This document shows positions 1 to 7,904 of a DNA stretch of 42,730 bases, piece by piece. Source of the DNA: UBA965 sp046303375 (GTDB lineage: Bacteria > Chloroflexota > Chloroflexia > Chloroflexales > Roseiflexaceae); assembly GCA_046303375.1 (NCBI GenBank), contig JBKCGB010000188.1, forward strand, positions 1 through 42,730, given 5' to 3'. The notes below the pieces were generated by a model that saw only the letters and a list, made by a program, of their open reading frames with translations, searched no databases and was not told the origin of the DNA. Both the position numbers and the translations under genes were made by a program. The stretch's first letter is position 1. Every line of letters starts with the position of its first letter.

Positions 1-1116
1 AAACAGGTCATTACCAGCAGTGTGGCCGAGTATGCACAGGCGTATACAGCGTATGTTGATACGCATAAAAGTAGCGAAGATGTGATGATGAACCCATTCC
101 CACGCATCACACTCATCCCCGGCTTGGGGATGGTCACCGCAGGTGCCGATGCCCAGGGGGCAGACGTGAGCAATCAGCTGTACCAGCGTGCGATTGCGGT
201 CATCGGTGGCAGTATGGCCATGGGCACCTACACAAGTCTGAGTGCCGCCGAGGCCTTTGCCATCGAATACTGGCCACTCGAGCAGTACAAACTCAAACTC
301 AAACCAGCCCCCCGTGAACTGGCCGGCAAAGTAGCAGTAGTGACAGGTGCTGCCAGTGGCATTGGGCGGGCCACAGCTCGGCGCCTGGCAGCCGATGGCG
401 CCCACATTGCGATTTTTGACATTAATCTGGCAGGCGCCGAGACCGTCGCCCAAGAGCTCAACGACACCTATCGCATGCGCCGCGCCATCGCCGTGCACTG
501 CGACGTCACCAACGAGCAGGCCGTGATTGCTGCCATGCAACAGGTGATTTTGGCCTTTGGTGGCGTAGATATCGTGGTCAACAATGCTGGATTCGCCATC
601 GCCAAGCCGGTCACAGAGACCACTAGCGACGATTGGGATCGCATGCTCGGCGTATTGGGCAAGGGCTACTTCCTCATTTCACGCGAAGCATTCAAAATCT
701 GGCAACAACAAAAGGTCGGCGGATCGCTCATCGTCATCGCCAGCAAAAATAGCGTGATGGCTAGCAAGGGCAACGTGGCGTATAGCGCCGCCAAAGCCGC
801 CGAGCTCCACATGGCGCGCTGTCTGGCCGAAGAAGGCGGCGCGCTGGGCATCCGTGTCAATACGGTGCTCCCCGATGCCGTGCTCGAGGGGAGTGGCATC
901 TGGGATGCGGGCTGGCGCGCTGCCCGGGCTGCCGGTTATGGCATCAAACCTGAGGAGTTGGAAGATTTCTACAAGGCCCGCACGGTGCTCAAAATTAATG
1001 TACGTCCCGAGGATATTGCCGAAGCCGTCAGCTTTTTTGCGGGACCACGGGCTAGTCGGACCACGGGTGGGTTACTGACTGTGGATGGTGGTGTCGCAGC
1101 CGCCTACGCACGATAA
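1..1116 (+). CDS. rhaEW: Bifunctional rhamnulose-1-phosphate aldolase / lactaldehyde dehydrogenase (3' part)
   Basis: The frame is open from the left edge, so the gene starts outside the window; 371 residues are visible. Family knowledge: in Bacillus and Chloroflexus a fused protein cleaves L-rhamnulose-1-phosphate to DHAP and L-lactaldehyde (class II aldolase part) and oxidises lactaldehyde with an SDR part. Seen here: about 100 residues from the end of the aldolase part (PRITLIPGLGMVTAG, EYWPLEQYKL), then a complete SDR with TGAASGIGR near residue 113, NNAG, and the catalytic YSAAK. The GTG at 22 could be read as a start but would cut the aldolase domain, so I treat the gene as truncated by the window. 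The Gfo/Idh gene follows 13 bases later and probably shares the transcript. Other sugar-phosphate substrates remain possible. Confidence 0.85.
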   Translation, partial: KQVITSSVAEYAQAYTAYVDTHKSSEDVMMNPFPRITLIPGLGMVTAGADAQGADVSNQLYQRAIAVIGGSMAMGTYTSLSAAEAFAIEYWPLEQYKLKLKPAPRELAGKVAVVTGAASGIGRATARRLAADGAHIAIFDINLAGAETVAQELNDTYRMRRAIAVHCDVTNEQAVIAAMQQVILAFGGVDIVVNNAGFAIAKPVTETTSDDWDRMLGVLGKGYFLISREAFKIWQQQKVGGSLIVIASKNSVMASKGNVAYSAAKAAELHMARCLAEEGGALGIRVNTVLPDAVLEGSGIWDAGWRAARAAGYGIKPEELEDFYKARTVLKINVRPEDIAEAVSFFAGPRASRTTGGLLTVDGGVAAAYAR

Positions 1117-1129
1117 GGAGATCATGCAT

Positions 1130-2092
1130 ATGCGCATTGGCATTGTCGGATGTGGTGGGATTGGTCGCACACACATGAACGCCTGGCTGGCAGCCGGACA
1201 TCGCCCAGTGGCCGTCTGCGATAGCGTGACGTCGTTGGCACACACACTGGCAGCCCAGAGTGATGCTGCAGTCTATAGTGACGCTGCCACCATGTTTGGT
1301 GCAGCGCAACTCGACATCGTCAGCATTTGCACGCCACCGGCACTGCATGCATCGTTGAGTATTGCAGCACTCCAGAGTGGGATTCATGTGCTCTGTGAAA
1401 AGCCACTCGCAGTCACAACTGATGAATGCCGTGCTATGATTGCCGCAGCCGAGCAGGCCAAGCGCATCCTGAGCGTGGGGTTTTGTCATCGCTTCCAGCC
1501 ACACATCGAAGTCATGAAGGCGCAGATTGACGCTGGACTGATTGGCGACATCATCATGTTTCGCAATCGGTTTATTGGGCATATGCCCAATCCCGAACAG
1601 CGCTGGTTTAGTGACCCAGCCCTGGCCGGTGGGGGAGTAATGGTCGATACGTGCGTGCATTCGGTCGATTTGTTCCGCCATCTGATTGGTGATGCGGCAA
1701 AAGTGCAGGCAAGTGCCGTCACCCGCACCACCGCACTCGGGCCAGCGTTGCGGGTCGAAGATACAGCAGTCATCACACTCGTCAGCACTACCGGCATCAT
1801 CGGAGTCATCGAAGCAAGCTGGCGCACCCCCCCTGGTGAATGGGTAGTAACCGTCAATGGCACTGCTGGGTACTTGAGCATGGATTATGCGACCATGCAG
1901 CTGACACACGGTGATGCGAGCGGTCACACGACCGTGATCGATGTCACCGATGCCGATCGCTTTACACGAGAGGTGGCCCACATGGTCGCATGCGTACAGG
2001 GCACTGCCACGCCACGTGCCACCATGCATGATGGGCTTGCCGCCTGTGATGTATTGCAACAAGCCGCTCGTAGTGCAAACCTCAAGGATTAA
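1130..2092 (+). CDS. Gfo/Idh/MocA family NAD(P)-dependent oxidoreductase
   Basis: A 320-residue cytoplasmic dehydrogenase of the glucose-fructose oxidoreductase/inositol dehydrogenase family. The N-terminal Rossmann fold starts at once with MRIGIVGCGGIGRTH (GxGxxG at residues 7-12). The family EKP motif follows (HVLCEKPLAVT, about residue 90), then the alpha/beta C-terminal domain with a GGGVMVDTCVHSVDL-type segment carrying the usual Asp and His. Two ATGs (1124 and 1130) lie behind AAGGAG at 1115-1120. I chose 1130 because its 9-base spacing fits better than 3 bases. The substrate cannot be read from sequence; the position after rhaEW suggests sugar or deoxy-sugar catabolism. The next ATG comes 3 bases after the stop, so these genes form one operon. 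Confidence 0.9.
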   Translation: MRIGIVGCGGIGRTHMNAWLAAGHRPVAVCDSVTSLAHTLAAQSDAAVYSDAATMFGAAQLDIVSICTPPALHASLSIAALQSGIHVLCEKPLAVTTDECRAMIAAAEQAKRILSVGFCHRFQPHIEVMKAQIDAGLIGDIIMFRNRFIGHMPNPEQRWFSDPALAGGGVMVDTCVHSVDLFRHLIGDAAKVQASAVTRTTALGPALRVEDTAVITLVSTTGIIGVIEASWRTPPGEWVVTVNGTAGYLSMDYATMQLTHGDASGHTTVIDVTDADRFTREVAHMVACVQGTATPRATMHDGLAACDVLQQAARSANLKD

Positions 2093-2095
2093 TCT

Positions 2096-2815
2096 ATGCG
2101 CATCTCTACACTAATTAGTGCAATGTGGCTTTTATTGCTCGTAGGCTGCCAAACGACACTCCCATCAACCAGCAACGAACAAGGGGCATACCCCATTGGT
2201 GAAACACCAACAAGCGCATCCTATCCAGCACCAAATGAAAATAGTGTGGATGGTAATGGCACGGTGGATGGTAATGGCACGGTGGATGATGGAACAACGT
2301 CAATGCCAGAAATCGAGCCCATTACCCCACTCAACAACGACATGGACATTACGCAACCGGGTGCATTCATCGTAAAAGTTATTCCACACGACATCCCGTA
2401 CATGTTACGAGCACGCACCGACACACATCAGGTTGATGTCACGTTGGCGGGCATTTATAGTGCAGACCTCGGCAATCCACTCTGCAACGATATCGTCAAA
2501 GAACGCTTGCGGTTGTTGACGAGCAACCCGGCAGCCACATTCACCATGAATGTGATTTCAAGTGATCCCAATAATCCGGGAGCGGTGATTGCACAAGTCA
2601 CTCGGCACGACAACGTCGATATCGGGCTCGATCTGGTGGCATCAGGATATGCGGTACTCAAAGACCAACCGTTCGAAGGATTCGAGATGTACCAAGCGCT
2701 ACGCAACGTGGCACGTGCCAATCTATATGGCATGTGGAATGAGGGTGAATGTCAATTCTCACCCTTTTACTTGGAAGGGCAGAGTGCCAAACAAACTACG
2801 ACCGCCGCAAGATGA
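2096..2815 (+). CDS. Lipoprotein with degenerate staphylococcal-nuclease-like domain
   Basis: 239 residues. The N-terminus is a lipoprotein signal: a hydrophobic stretch at about 5-16 and lipobox LVGC with Cys18. A Pro/Asn/Thr-rich linker (about 20-75) includes a short Val-Asp-Gly-Asn-Gly-Thr repeat. The C-terminal half matches the order of SNase folds: VTLAGIY, a helix with ERLRLL, IAQV, LDLVASGYAV, then a final helix ending GMWNEGEC. The catalytic positions of the nuclease appear lost: the Arg of RLxGID is Thr, the following Asp is Tyr, the Glu is Asp, and the YGR arginine has no counterpart. An exported, probably non-catalytic protein is the best reading; its role is unknown. Its 3' end overlaps the convergent glycosyltransferase gene by 20 bases. 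Confidence 0.75.
   Translation: MRISTLISAMWLLLLVGCQTTLPSTSNEQGAYPIGETPTSASYPAPNENSVDGNGTVDGNGTVDDGTTSMPEIEPITPLNNDMDITQPGAFIVKVIPHDIPYMLRARTDTHQVDVTLAGIYSADLGNPLCNDIVKERLRLLTSNPAATFTMNVISSDPNNPGAVIAQVTRHDNVDIGLDLVASGYAVLKDQPFEGFEMYQALRNVARANLYGMWNEGECQFSPFYLEGQSAKQTTTAAR
2246..2289 (+). repeat. 18-bp in-frame tandem repeat in lipoprotein linker
   Basis: The unit GTGGATGGTAATGGCACG occurs twice without mismatch (2246-2263 and 2264-2281), followed by a partial third copy up to about 2289. It encodes the VDGNGT linker repeat of the lipoprotein, and the unit length keeps the frame, so copy-number change would only alter linker length. Confidence 0.9.
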
Positions 2816-3512
2816 TGAGTTTGACCCATAATTGCACGAGTTGTACGAGTGTGCGCCAGATACGTGGAAAGTTGAAAAACTGGCTTTGACCGTACGTACG
2901 ATGGTAATGATGAACCGGCACTTCGGCGAAGACTTTGCCTGCATCCTGCAACTTTTTGACTAGTTCTAGACAGATGGTGCCACTATCTGATTCGAGCGTG
3001 ATGTCGTGCATGGCAGCACGCCGAATCAAGCGGAAGTCGCAGTCGACATCACGTAATTTGAAACCAAACATGAGCTTGACGGTGTGATGGTAGAGGCGCC
3101 CAATAATTTTGCGGTGAAACGGGTCGCTACGATCGATTTTGTAACCGTTGACCACATCGATGCCATCACGCATGGCAGCGAGCAGGAGCGTCAATTCACG
3201 TGGGTCATACTGTGCATCACCATCGGTGTAAAAGATGAAATCTTTGGTGCACTCAGCAAAGCCGGCACGCAGTGCACCACCATAGCCGAGTGGAGCCGCA
3301 TGGGCTTGATAGCGGAAATGATCGTATTGTTCGGCGAGTTCTTTGAGCACTTGCACCGTATAGTCGGTACTGCCGTTTTCAATCACAATCACTTCATAAT
3401 CATCGCTGACTTCGGCGAGTGTTTGCAGTGTGGTCACCACCAAACTACCAATGGTACCCCCATCGTTGTAGGCCGGGAAAAACGCCGAAATGCGTGGGCG
3501 ATTGCTGGTCAT
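2796..3512 (-). CDS. Family 2 glycosyltransferase (polyprenyl-phosphate sugar transferase-like)
   Basis: 238 residues with a GT-A fold of the dolichol-phosphate mannosyltransferase type. Seen in order: nucleotide-binding start SAFFPAYNDGGTIGSLV, VIENGSTDYT, a glycine-rich GYGGALRAGF, the metal-binding acidic motif TDGDAQYDP (about 95-103), and DVDCDFRLIRR. The tail has one hydrophobic helix (LVQLVQLWVKLIIL) but no clear multi-pass membrane domain, so the protein is cytoplasmic or membrane-associated. Such enzymes usually move a sugar from a nucleotide donor to polyprenyl phosphate for envelope glycans. The ATG has GAGG just upstream on the minus strand. The gene stands alone and converges on the SNase-like lipoprotein. 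Confidence 0.88.
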   Translation of the reverse strand: MTSNRPRISAFFPAYNDGGTIGSLVVTTLQTLAEVSDDYEVIVIENGSTDYTVQVLKELAEQYDHFRYQAHAAPLGYGGALRAGFAECTKDFIFYTDGDAQYDPRELTLLLAAMRDGIDVVNGYKIDRSDPFHRKIIGRLYHHTVKLMFGFKLRDVDCDFRLIRRAAMHDITLESDSGTICLELVKKLQDAGKVFAEVPVHHYHRTYGQSQFFNFPRIWRTLVQLVQLWVKLIILRRS

Positions 3513-3599
3513 AGCACCTCAACTCCATATCACTGAGCCATGTTGTATTGTTGGTAGTATACACGCAAACCACCACAATGCCACAGCACAGACGTGGTA

Positions 3600-3608
3600 T
3601 GGTATGAT
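3600..3608 (+). promoter_or_regulatory. Candidate extended -10 promoter for hisC
   Basis: TGG-TATGAT lies about 35 bases before the hisC ATG. No convincing -35 hexamer sits 16-18 bases upstream, which fits an extended -10 promoter. Confidence 0.4.
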
Positions 3609-3642
3609 AGCGAATGTACACAACCACGTGAGATGCTCGACC

Positions 3643-4758
3643 ATGAACAGCGATATTTCCACATTACTTCGTAGTGATTTGGCCACATTTGCACCATATA
3701 CACCCATTGTTCCCCTCGACGTACTCGCACGGCAACTGGGACTGACCCCTGATCAGTTGGTCAAACTTGATGCCAACGAAAACCCATATGGACCAACTGC
3801 AGCTACACGAGCCGCCATCGCGCAGCTCGCTACCAGTGTGGGATCCAACGAGATGGTGGCCATCTACCCAGACCCTGACAACACGGTATTGACCCAAACA
3901 ATTGCACGTCATATTGGACAAGATCCGACACGAATCATCTGTGGTAATGGATCAGACGAGTTGATTGATGTGTTGTTGCGGGCCACGATTACACCGGGTA
4001 GTGCAGTCATCGATGCCTCGCCAACCTTTGGCATGTACGCCTATGGCACAAATTTATGTCAAGGTCAGGTCATCGATGTACCACGTGATGCGCAATTCAA
4101 TCTCGACATCGATGCAATACGGGCAGCGGTGCACACGCACAACGCCAAAATCATCTTTTTGGCGGCACCCAATAATCCGACAGGTAACCCACTCACCCAT
4201 GCCGAGCTCACCGCATTGCTCGAATTACCGCTGATTGTGGTAGCCGATGAAGCATATGCAGAATTTAGTGGCATCACCTTTTTGGATGCCATCGACGCAC
4301 ATCCAAACTTAGTTGTATTGCGCACCTTTAGCAAGTGGGCAGGGCTTGCCGGGCTGCGTGTGGGCTATGGCGTCATGCACGAAACCCTTGCCACACACAT
4401 ACGCAAACTCAAACAACCGTATACAGTCAATGTGGCGGCACAGGTAGCCGCAACTGCGGCCATCAACGATTTTGCCAGCATGCAACCGGTCATCCGCAAA
4501 ATCATCCACGACCGCGATGCACTCGTAGGCGAGCTCACCCGCATGGGGTGCGACGTCTATCCCAGTGTAGCCAATTATGTGTTGGTGCGCACGCCGGTGG
4601 CTGCTGAGCATGTGCGCAATGTGCTCCGGCAGCATGGTGTGCTGATTCGATATTTCCCCAAACCACGTTTGCGCGACACAATTCGCATCAGTGTGGGCAC
4701 ACCGAGCCAGCACGAACGATTACTCGATGTTTTAACAACCGCATTCCAGTCTGCATAA
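3643..4758 (+). CDS. hisC: Histidinol-phosphate aminotransferase
   Basis: A 371-residue class I/II PLP-dependent aminotransferase, normal length for HisC, which converts imidazole-acetol phosphate and glutamate to histidinol phosphate. Seen: KLDANENPYGP near the N-terminus, NGSDELIDVLLR, NNPTGNPLT, DEAYAEF, and the PLP-lysine motif FSKWAGLAGLRVGYG (about residues 228-242); the C-terminal arginine region LRDTIRISVGT is present. The open frame extends upstream to 3490, but the ATG at 3643 fits the family N-terminus and the candidate promoter at 3600. The IMPase-family phosphatase that follows by 20 bases would catalyse the next step. No other his genes are in the window. Aromatic aminotransferase activity is possible in this subfamily. 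Confidence 0.92.
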   Translation: MNSDISTLLRSDLATFAPYTPIVPLDVLARQLGLTPDQLVKLDANENPYGPTAATRAAIAQLATSVGSNEMVAIYPDPDNTVLTQTIARHIGQDPTRIICGNGSDELIDVLLRATITPGSAVIDASPTFGMYAYGTNLCQGQVIDVPRDAQFNLDIDAIRAAVHTHNAKIIFLAAPNNPTGNPLTHAELTALLELPLIVVADEAYAEFSGITFLDAIDAHPNLVVLRTFSKWAGLAGLRVGYGVMHETLATHIRKLKQPYTVNVAAQVAATAAINDFASMQPVIRKIIHDRDALVGELTRMGCDVYPSVANYVLVRTPVAAEHVRNVLRQHGVLIRYFPKPRLRDTIRISVGTPSQHERLLDVLTTAFQSA

Positions 4759-4778
4759 ACGATGCAAAAGGAGCGTTC

Positions 4779-5558
4779 ATGGCACACGAAGATTTACGGA
4801 CACTGCGTGATTTTGCGACAGAATTGGCGTGGAATGCAGGGCGAGTAACGTTGCGTCACTTTCAAACCAATGTGGTCGCAGAACTGAAAGCAGATAATTC
4901 GCCAGTCACGATTGCTGACCGCGAATCTGAACGCCTGATGCGCGAGCTCATCGAAGCACGCTATCCACACCACAGCATTTTGGGCGAAGAAGAGGGAGAA
5001 ACGCGTCCTGGCGCCTCCTTTCGCTGGATTCTTGATCCCATCGACGGCACCAAGTCATTTGTCGCTGGGGTACCGATGTATGCCGTGCTGGTGGGGCTCG
5101 AACGCGATGGTGTACCAGTGGTCGGCGCTGTGGCGATTCCTCCACTCGGCGAAATGCTTACCGCAGCACACGGCGAAGGATGTCTGTGGAATGGGCGTGT
5201 TGCGCGTGTCAGCAGCACACCAACACTTGCGGATGCAGTCATTTCTACCACCGATGTACGCCACATGCGCGAGTACGGGCGTGATGCAGCCTTTGAACGC
5301 CTGAGTAGTCGCACACGTATGCTCCGTGGCTGGGGCGATGCCTACGGCCATGTACTGGTGGCCACGGGACGCATCGACGTGATGCTCGATGCCGTCATGA
5401 GTCCATGGGACTGCGCAGCCCTCGTCCCTGTCATCCAAGAAGCTGGTGGTACCTTTACCGATTGGGACGGGGTGACGACCATCTATGGTGGTGGCGCAAT
5501 TTCAACAAACGGCACGTTGTTTCCACAGGTAATGCAGACTATTCGTGAACAAGCGTGA
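4779..5558 (+). CDS. hisN: Inositol-monophosphatase family phosphatase, probable histidinol-phosphatase
   Basis: 259 residues, full length for the Mg2+-dependent IMPase superfamily. Metal-binding motifs are intact: GEEEG (69-73), DPIDGTKSF (86-94) and the C-terminal WDCAALVPVIQEAGG. The family includes inositol-phosphate, fructose-bisphosphate, PAP and histidinol-phosphate phosphatases. I favour HisN because the gene directly follows hisC with a 20-base gap and its own AAAAGGAG site, and the two reactions are consecutive. Sequence alone does not exclude an inositol phosphatase. Likely cytoplasmic, with no signal peptide. Confidence 0.85.
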   Translation: MAHEDLRTLRDFATELAWNAGRVTLRHFQTNVVAELKADNSPVTIADRESERLMRELIEARYPHHSILGEEEGETRPGASFRWILDPIDGTKSFVAGVPMYAVLVGLERDGVPVVGAVAIPPLGEMLTAAHGEGCLWNGRVARVSSTPTLADAVISTTDVRHMREYGRDAAFERLSSRTRMLRGWGDAYGHVLVATGRIDVMLDAVMSPWDCAALVPVIQEAGGTFTDWDGVTTIYGGGAISTNGTLFPQVMQTIREQA

Positions 5559-5576
5559 GCCGAAAGGGGGCAACGT

Positions 5577-6830
5577 ATGCGTGTGGTAGCACTCATCATG
5601 GCAGGTGGCGAAGGAGCGCGCTTGAGTGTGCTCTCCGAAAAGCGTGCCAAACCGTCTGTACCATTTGCAGGGAAGTTTCGTATCATCGATTTCCCACTTT
5701 CTAATTGTGTGAATTCGGGAATTTTTGATGTGGCCGTGTTGACACAGTATCAACCACATTCACTGAATGCACACATCGGCAACGGCAAACCGTGGGACCT
5801 CGACCGTAGTCACGGCGGCGTGCAGCTCTTGCAACCATACCAGGGCCGCAATGAAGAGGGCTGGTACCAAGGCACATCAGATGCCGTGCTCCAAAATATC
5901 AACTACATCCGCGAACGTCGGGCCGACATAGTGGTGATTTTGTCGGGTGATCATATCTACAAAATGGATTATGCACCGATGATTGCCTTTCACCAACACC
6001 ATGCGGCAGACCTCACCGTCGGTGTCATGCATGTACCACTCGATGAAACTGATCGCTTTGGCATTATGACCGTCGATGATGCTATGCGTGTACGTGAATT
6101 CACCGAAAAACCCAAAAAGCGCGACAAAGGCACCCTCGCGAGTATGGGGATTTATGTGTTCAATGCAGATGCGCTCATCAAGGGTCTGACCACGCTCGAT
6201 AACGGTGTGGCACGTACCGACTTCGGCAAGCATGTGATTCCAGCCATGGTCGCCAATGATCATGTCTTTGCCTACCCGTTTGCCGGGTATTGGGTAGACG
6301 TAGGAACCATCGATTCATATTGGCGTACCAGCATGGAGCTGCTCGACCCCAGTAATTCGCTCAACTTGTATGATCCATCATGGGTGGTGCATACCCGTAG
6401 TGAAGAGCGCCCTCCTGCCAAAATCAGCGCACAAGCACACGTCAGCCAGAGCATGGTGTGTAACGGATGCACGGTACATGGCACAGTGGAACGCTCCGTG
6501 CTATCGCCGGGGGTATATGTGGCACCTGGTGCCGTGATTCGTGATAGCGTGGTGATGACCGATACCTGGATAGGGCCGGGGACTATACTCGATAAAGTGA
6601 TTGTCGACAAACAGGTGGTCATCGGTGCCAATGCCATCATCGGCTACGGAGATGATCTCACCACACCCAACACCAACCAACCCGACAAGGTAAATACGGG
6701 GATTTCGATTATCGGCAAAAATGCGCGCATCCCGGATCACTGCAAAATTGGTCGCAACGTGGTCATTGGGGCAGACCGCACTGAGCACGATTTTGTCACG
6801 CTGAATGTGGTATCAGGGATGACCGTTTAG
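5577..6830 (+). CDS. glgC: Glucose-1-phosphate adenylyltransferase
   Basis: 417 residues, the usual size for ADP-glucose pyrophosphorylase, which makes ADP-glucose for glycogen synthesis. The N-terminal nucleotidyltransferase domain shows GGEGARL, KRAKPSVPFAGKFRIIDFPL and SNCVNSG; a GTSDAVLQN segment, LSGDHIYKMDY with its catalytic Asp, and FTEKPKK follow. From about residue 290 the protein turns into a left-handed beta-helix of hexapeptide repeats. The ATG is 6 bases behind AAAGGGGG and 18 bases after the phosphatase stop, so it probably shares the hisC transcript, although it has no pathway link to histidine. No other glycogen gene is in the window. Confidence 0.95.
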   Translation: MRVVALIMAGGEGARLSVLSEKRAKPSVPFAGKFRIIDFPLSNCVNSGIFDVAVLTQYQPHSLNAHIGNGKPWDLDRSHGGVQLLQPYQGRNEEGWYQGTSDAVLQNINYIRERRADIVVILSGDHIYKMDYAPMIAFHQHHAADLTVGVMHVPLDETDRFGIMTVDDAMRVREFTEKPKKRDKGTLASMGIYVFNADALIKGLTTLDNGVARTDFGKHVIPAMVANDHVFAYPFAGYWVDVGTIDSYWRTSMELLDPSNSLNLYDPSWVVHTRSEERPPAKISAQAHVSQSMVCNGCTVHGTVERSVLSPGVYVAPGAVIRDSVVMTDTWIGPGTILDKVIVDKQVVIGANAIIGYGDDLTTPNTNQPDKVNTGISIIGKNARIPDHCKIGRNVVIGADRTEHDFVTLNVVSGMTV

Positions 6831-6875
6831 CAACCTGTCATGGCATGCACCAGTAGTGTGCACGGCGTCAACTGC

Positions 6876-7796
6876 CTAAAACATGGTGGAAATACGCCGT
6901 ACCAGCTGGGTAAACCAGCGGTCAGATCCATAGTTTTCCACAAAGTGCTGAATGGCCGCATCGGGCCCAGGATCAGCACCACCGGCTTCTTGCAGCATAT
7001 ACCACCGATGCTCCATTACCCAACGATAGAGATCCGCTTCGGTACGCCCCGGGAAGTGCCGTAGTGTATCACGACTCCGAATACACTCAATCACAGGCAT
7101 GTAGACCGTGTCATACCAGTTGGTCACGGCTTCGTCGTTTTCGATGGGGCGTTGCAGAGCCATGCCCATAAAGTAGCGATGCCCATTGATATGTCGCACC
7201 AGTTCGAGATATCCGCCCTGTGCAGTGAATTCGATGCGCTGTTGTGGGCGCAACTGTTGCAGTTTGGTCCATTCGAGGAAGTCGGCATACTCTTCTTTGA
7301 TGAGTAAATCATCCCGTGTCATGGCTGCATCCACCGGCACATCAGTGAATAGCTCGTCCACGTTGGCATCGATCTCGGTTTGCCCTTGTTGGCGAGCCAC
7401 AGACACACGATGATTGCCATCACGCACAAAGTAAACATCACCGATTTTGTAGAGGTCGACGGGTGGCAAGTCAATGTAGAGATGATTGGCACGGTCGACA
7501 TTCATCCAACGCTCACGCACATGGTCGCTCCGTGGCAAAAAATGCCGATCAAAATCAGCATAGCGCCCCTCGCTCCCGATGATTTTGTCGAGTGGGACGG
7601 TTATCACGCCGAGGTGGCGCTGCCCACGAATTTGCAGGCGATTACGGACTTCTTCGAAGGCGAGAAGCTCATGTGGTGAACGACTAAGCGCATCCCGAAG
7701 CGCTGCAAGCCATTCACGGCGCCGTGCTTCTTCGAAATTTGCACGGGTAATCTGTTGAATAAAAGAGTTGTTACCAGTCGTATTGTGGTCGGTCAT
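6876..7796 (-). CDS. ParB/sulfiredoxin-like domain protein of unknown function
   Basis: 306 residues without signal peptide or membrane segment. After an Arg/Glu-rich N-terminal helix region (17-55) comes a segment like the ParB/Srx fold: GVITVPLDKIIGSEGR (63-78), then DVYFVRDGNHRVSVARQQG with DGNHR at 126-130. A Trp/Tyr-rich all-helical C-terminal part follows (YDTVYMPVIECI, YRWVMEHRWYML). The DGNHR loop is the nucleotide- or phosphate-handling motif in ParB-like proteins, but helix-turn-helix DNA binding is not evident, so I would not call this a partition protein. It has its own candidate promoter at 7850-7878 and lies downstream of the metallophosphoesterase. The 3' end faces glgC. Confidence 0.7.
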   Translation of the reverse strand: MTDHNTTGNNSFIQQITRANFEEARRREWLAALRDALSRSPHELLAFEEVRNRLQIRGQRHLGVITVPLDKIIGSEGRYADFDRHFLPRSDHVRERWMNVDRANHLYIDLPPVDLYKIGDVYFVRDGNHRVSVARQQGQTEIDANVDELFTDVPVDAAMTRDDLLIKEEYADFLEWTKLQQLRPQQRIEFTAQGGYLELVRHINGHRYFMGMALQRPIENDEAVTNWYDTVYMPVIECIRSRDTLRHFPGRTEADLYRWVMEHRWYMLQEAGGADPGPDAAIQHFVENYGSDRWFTQLVRRISTMF

Positions 7797-7849
7797 ATGA
7801 TTATTCCCATCTGAGACGATGGCAACATTGCCTTTGTGAAATCAAGTAC

Positions 7850-7878
7850 AATATACCAGAAAACACCATGTGTTTCAG
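7850..7878 (-). promoter_or_regulatory. Candidate promoter for ParB-like gene
   Basis: On the minus strand, CTGAAA (7873-7878), a 17-base spacer and TATATT (7850-7855) preceded by TGG. This is an extended -10 promoter with a 4/6 match at -35, about 50 bases before the ATG. Confidence 0.45.
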
Positions 7879-7904
7879 GATGTGCGCTGGAGTGGGGGCG
7901 ATCG

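Noticed and set aside
1052..2062. A 336-codon open frame on minus, antisense to the Gfo/Idh gene
   Set aside because: It is full of Cys and His, has no recognisable domain, and mirrors the codon pattern of a clear plus-strand dehydrogenase.
2246..2289. Short direct repeats as a CRISPR-like array
   Set aside because: There are only two and a part copies, no spacers, and the unit is an in-frame protein repeat.
6831..6875. TGCAC...GTGCA inverted repeat between glgC and the ParB-like gene as a terminator
   Set aside because: The stem is five base pairs with a 7-base loop and no T-tract on either side.
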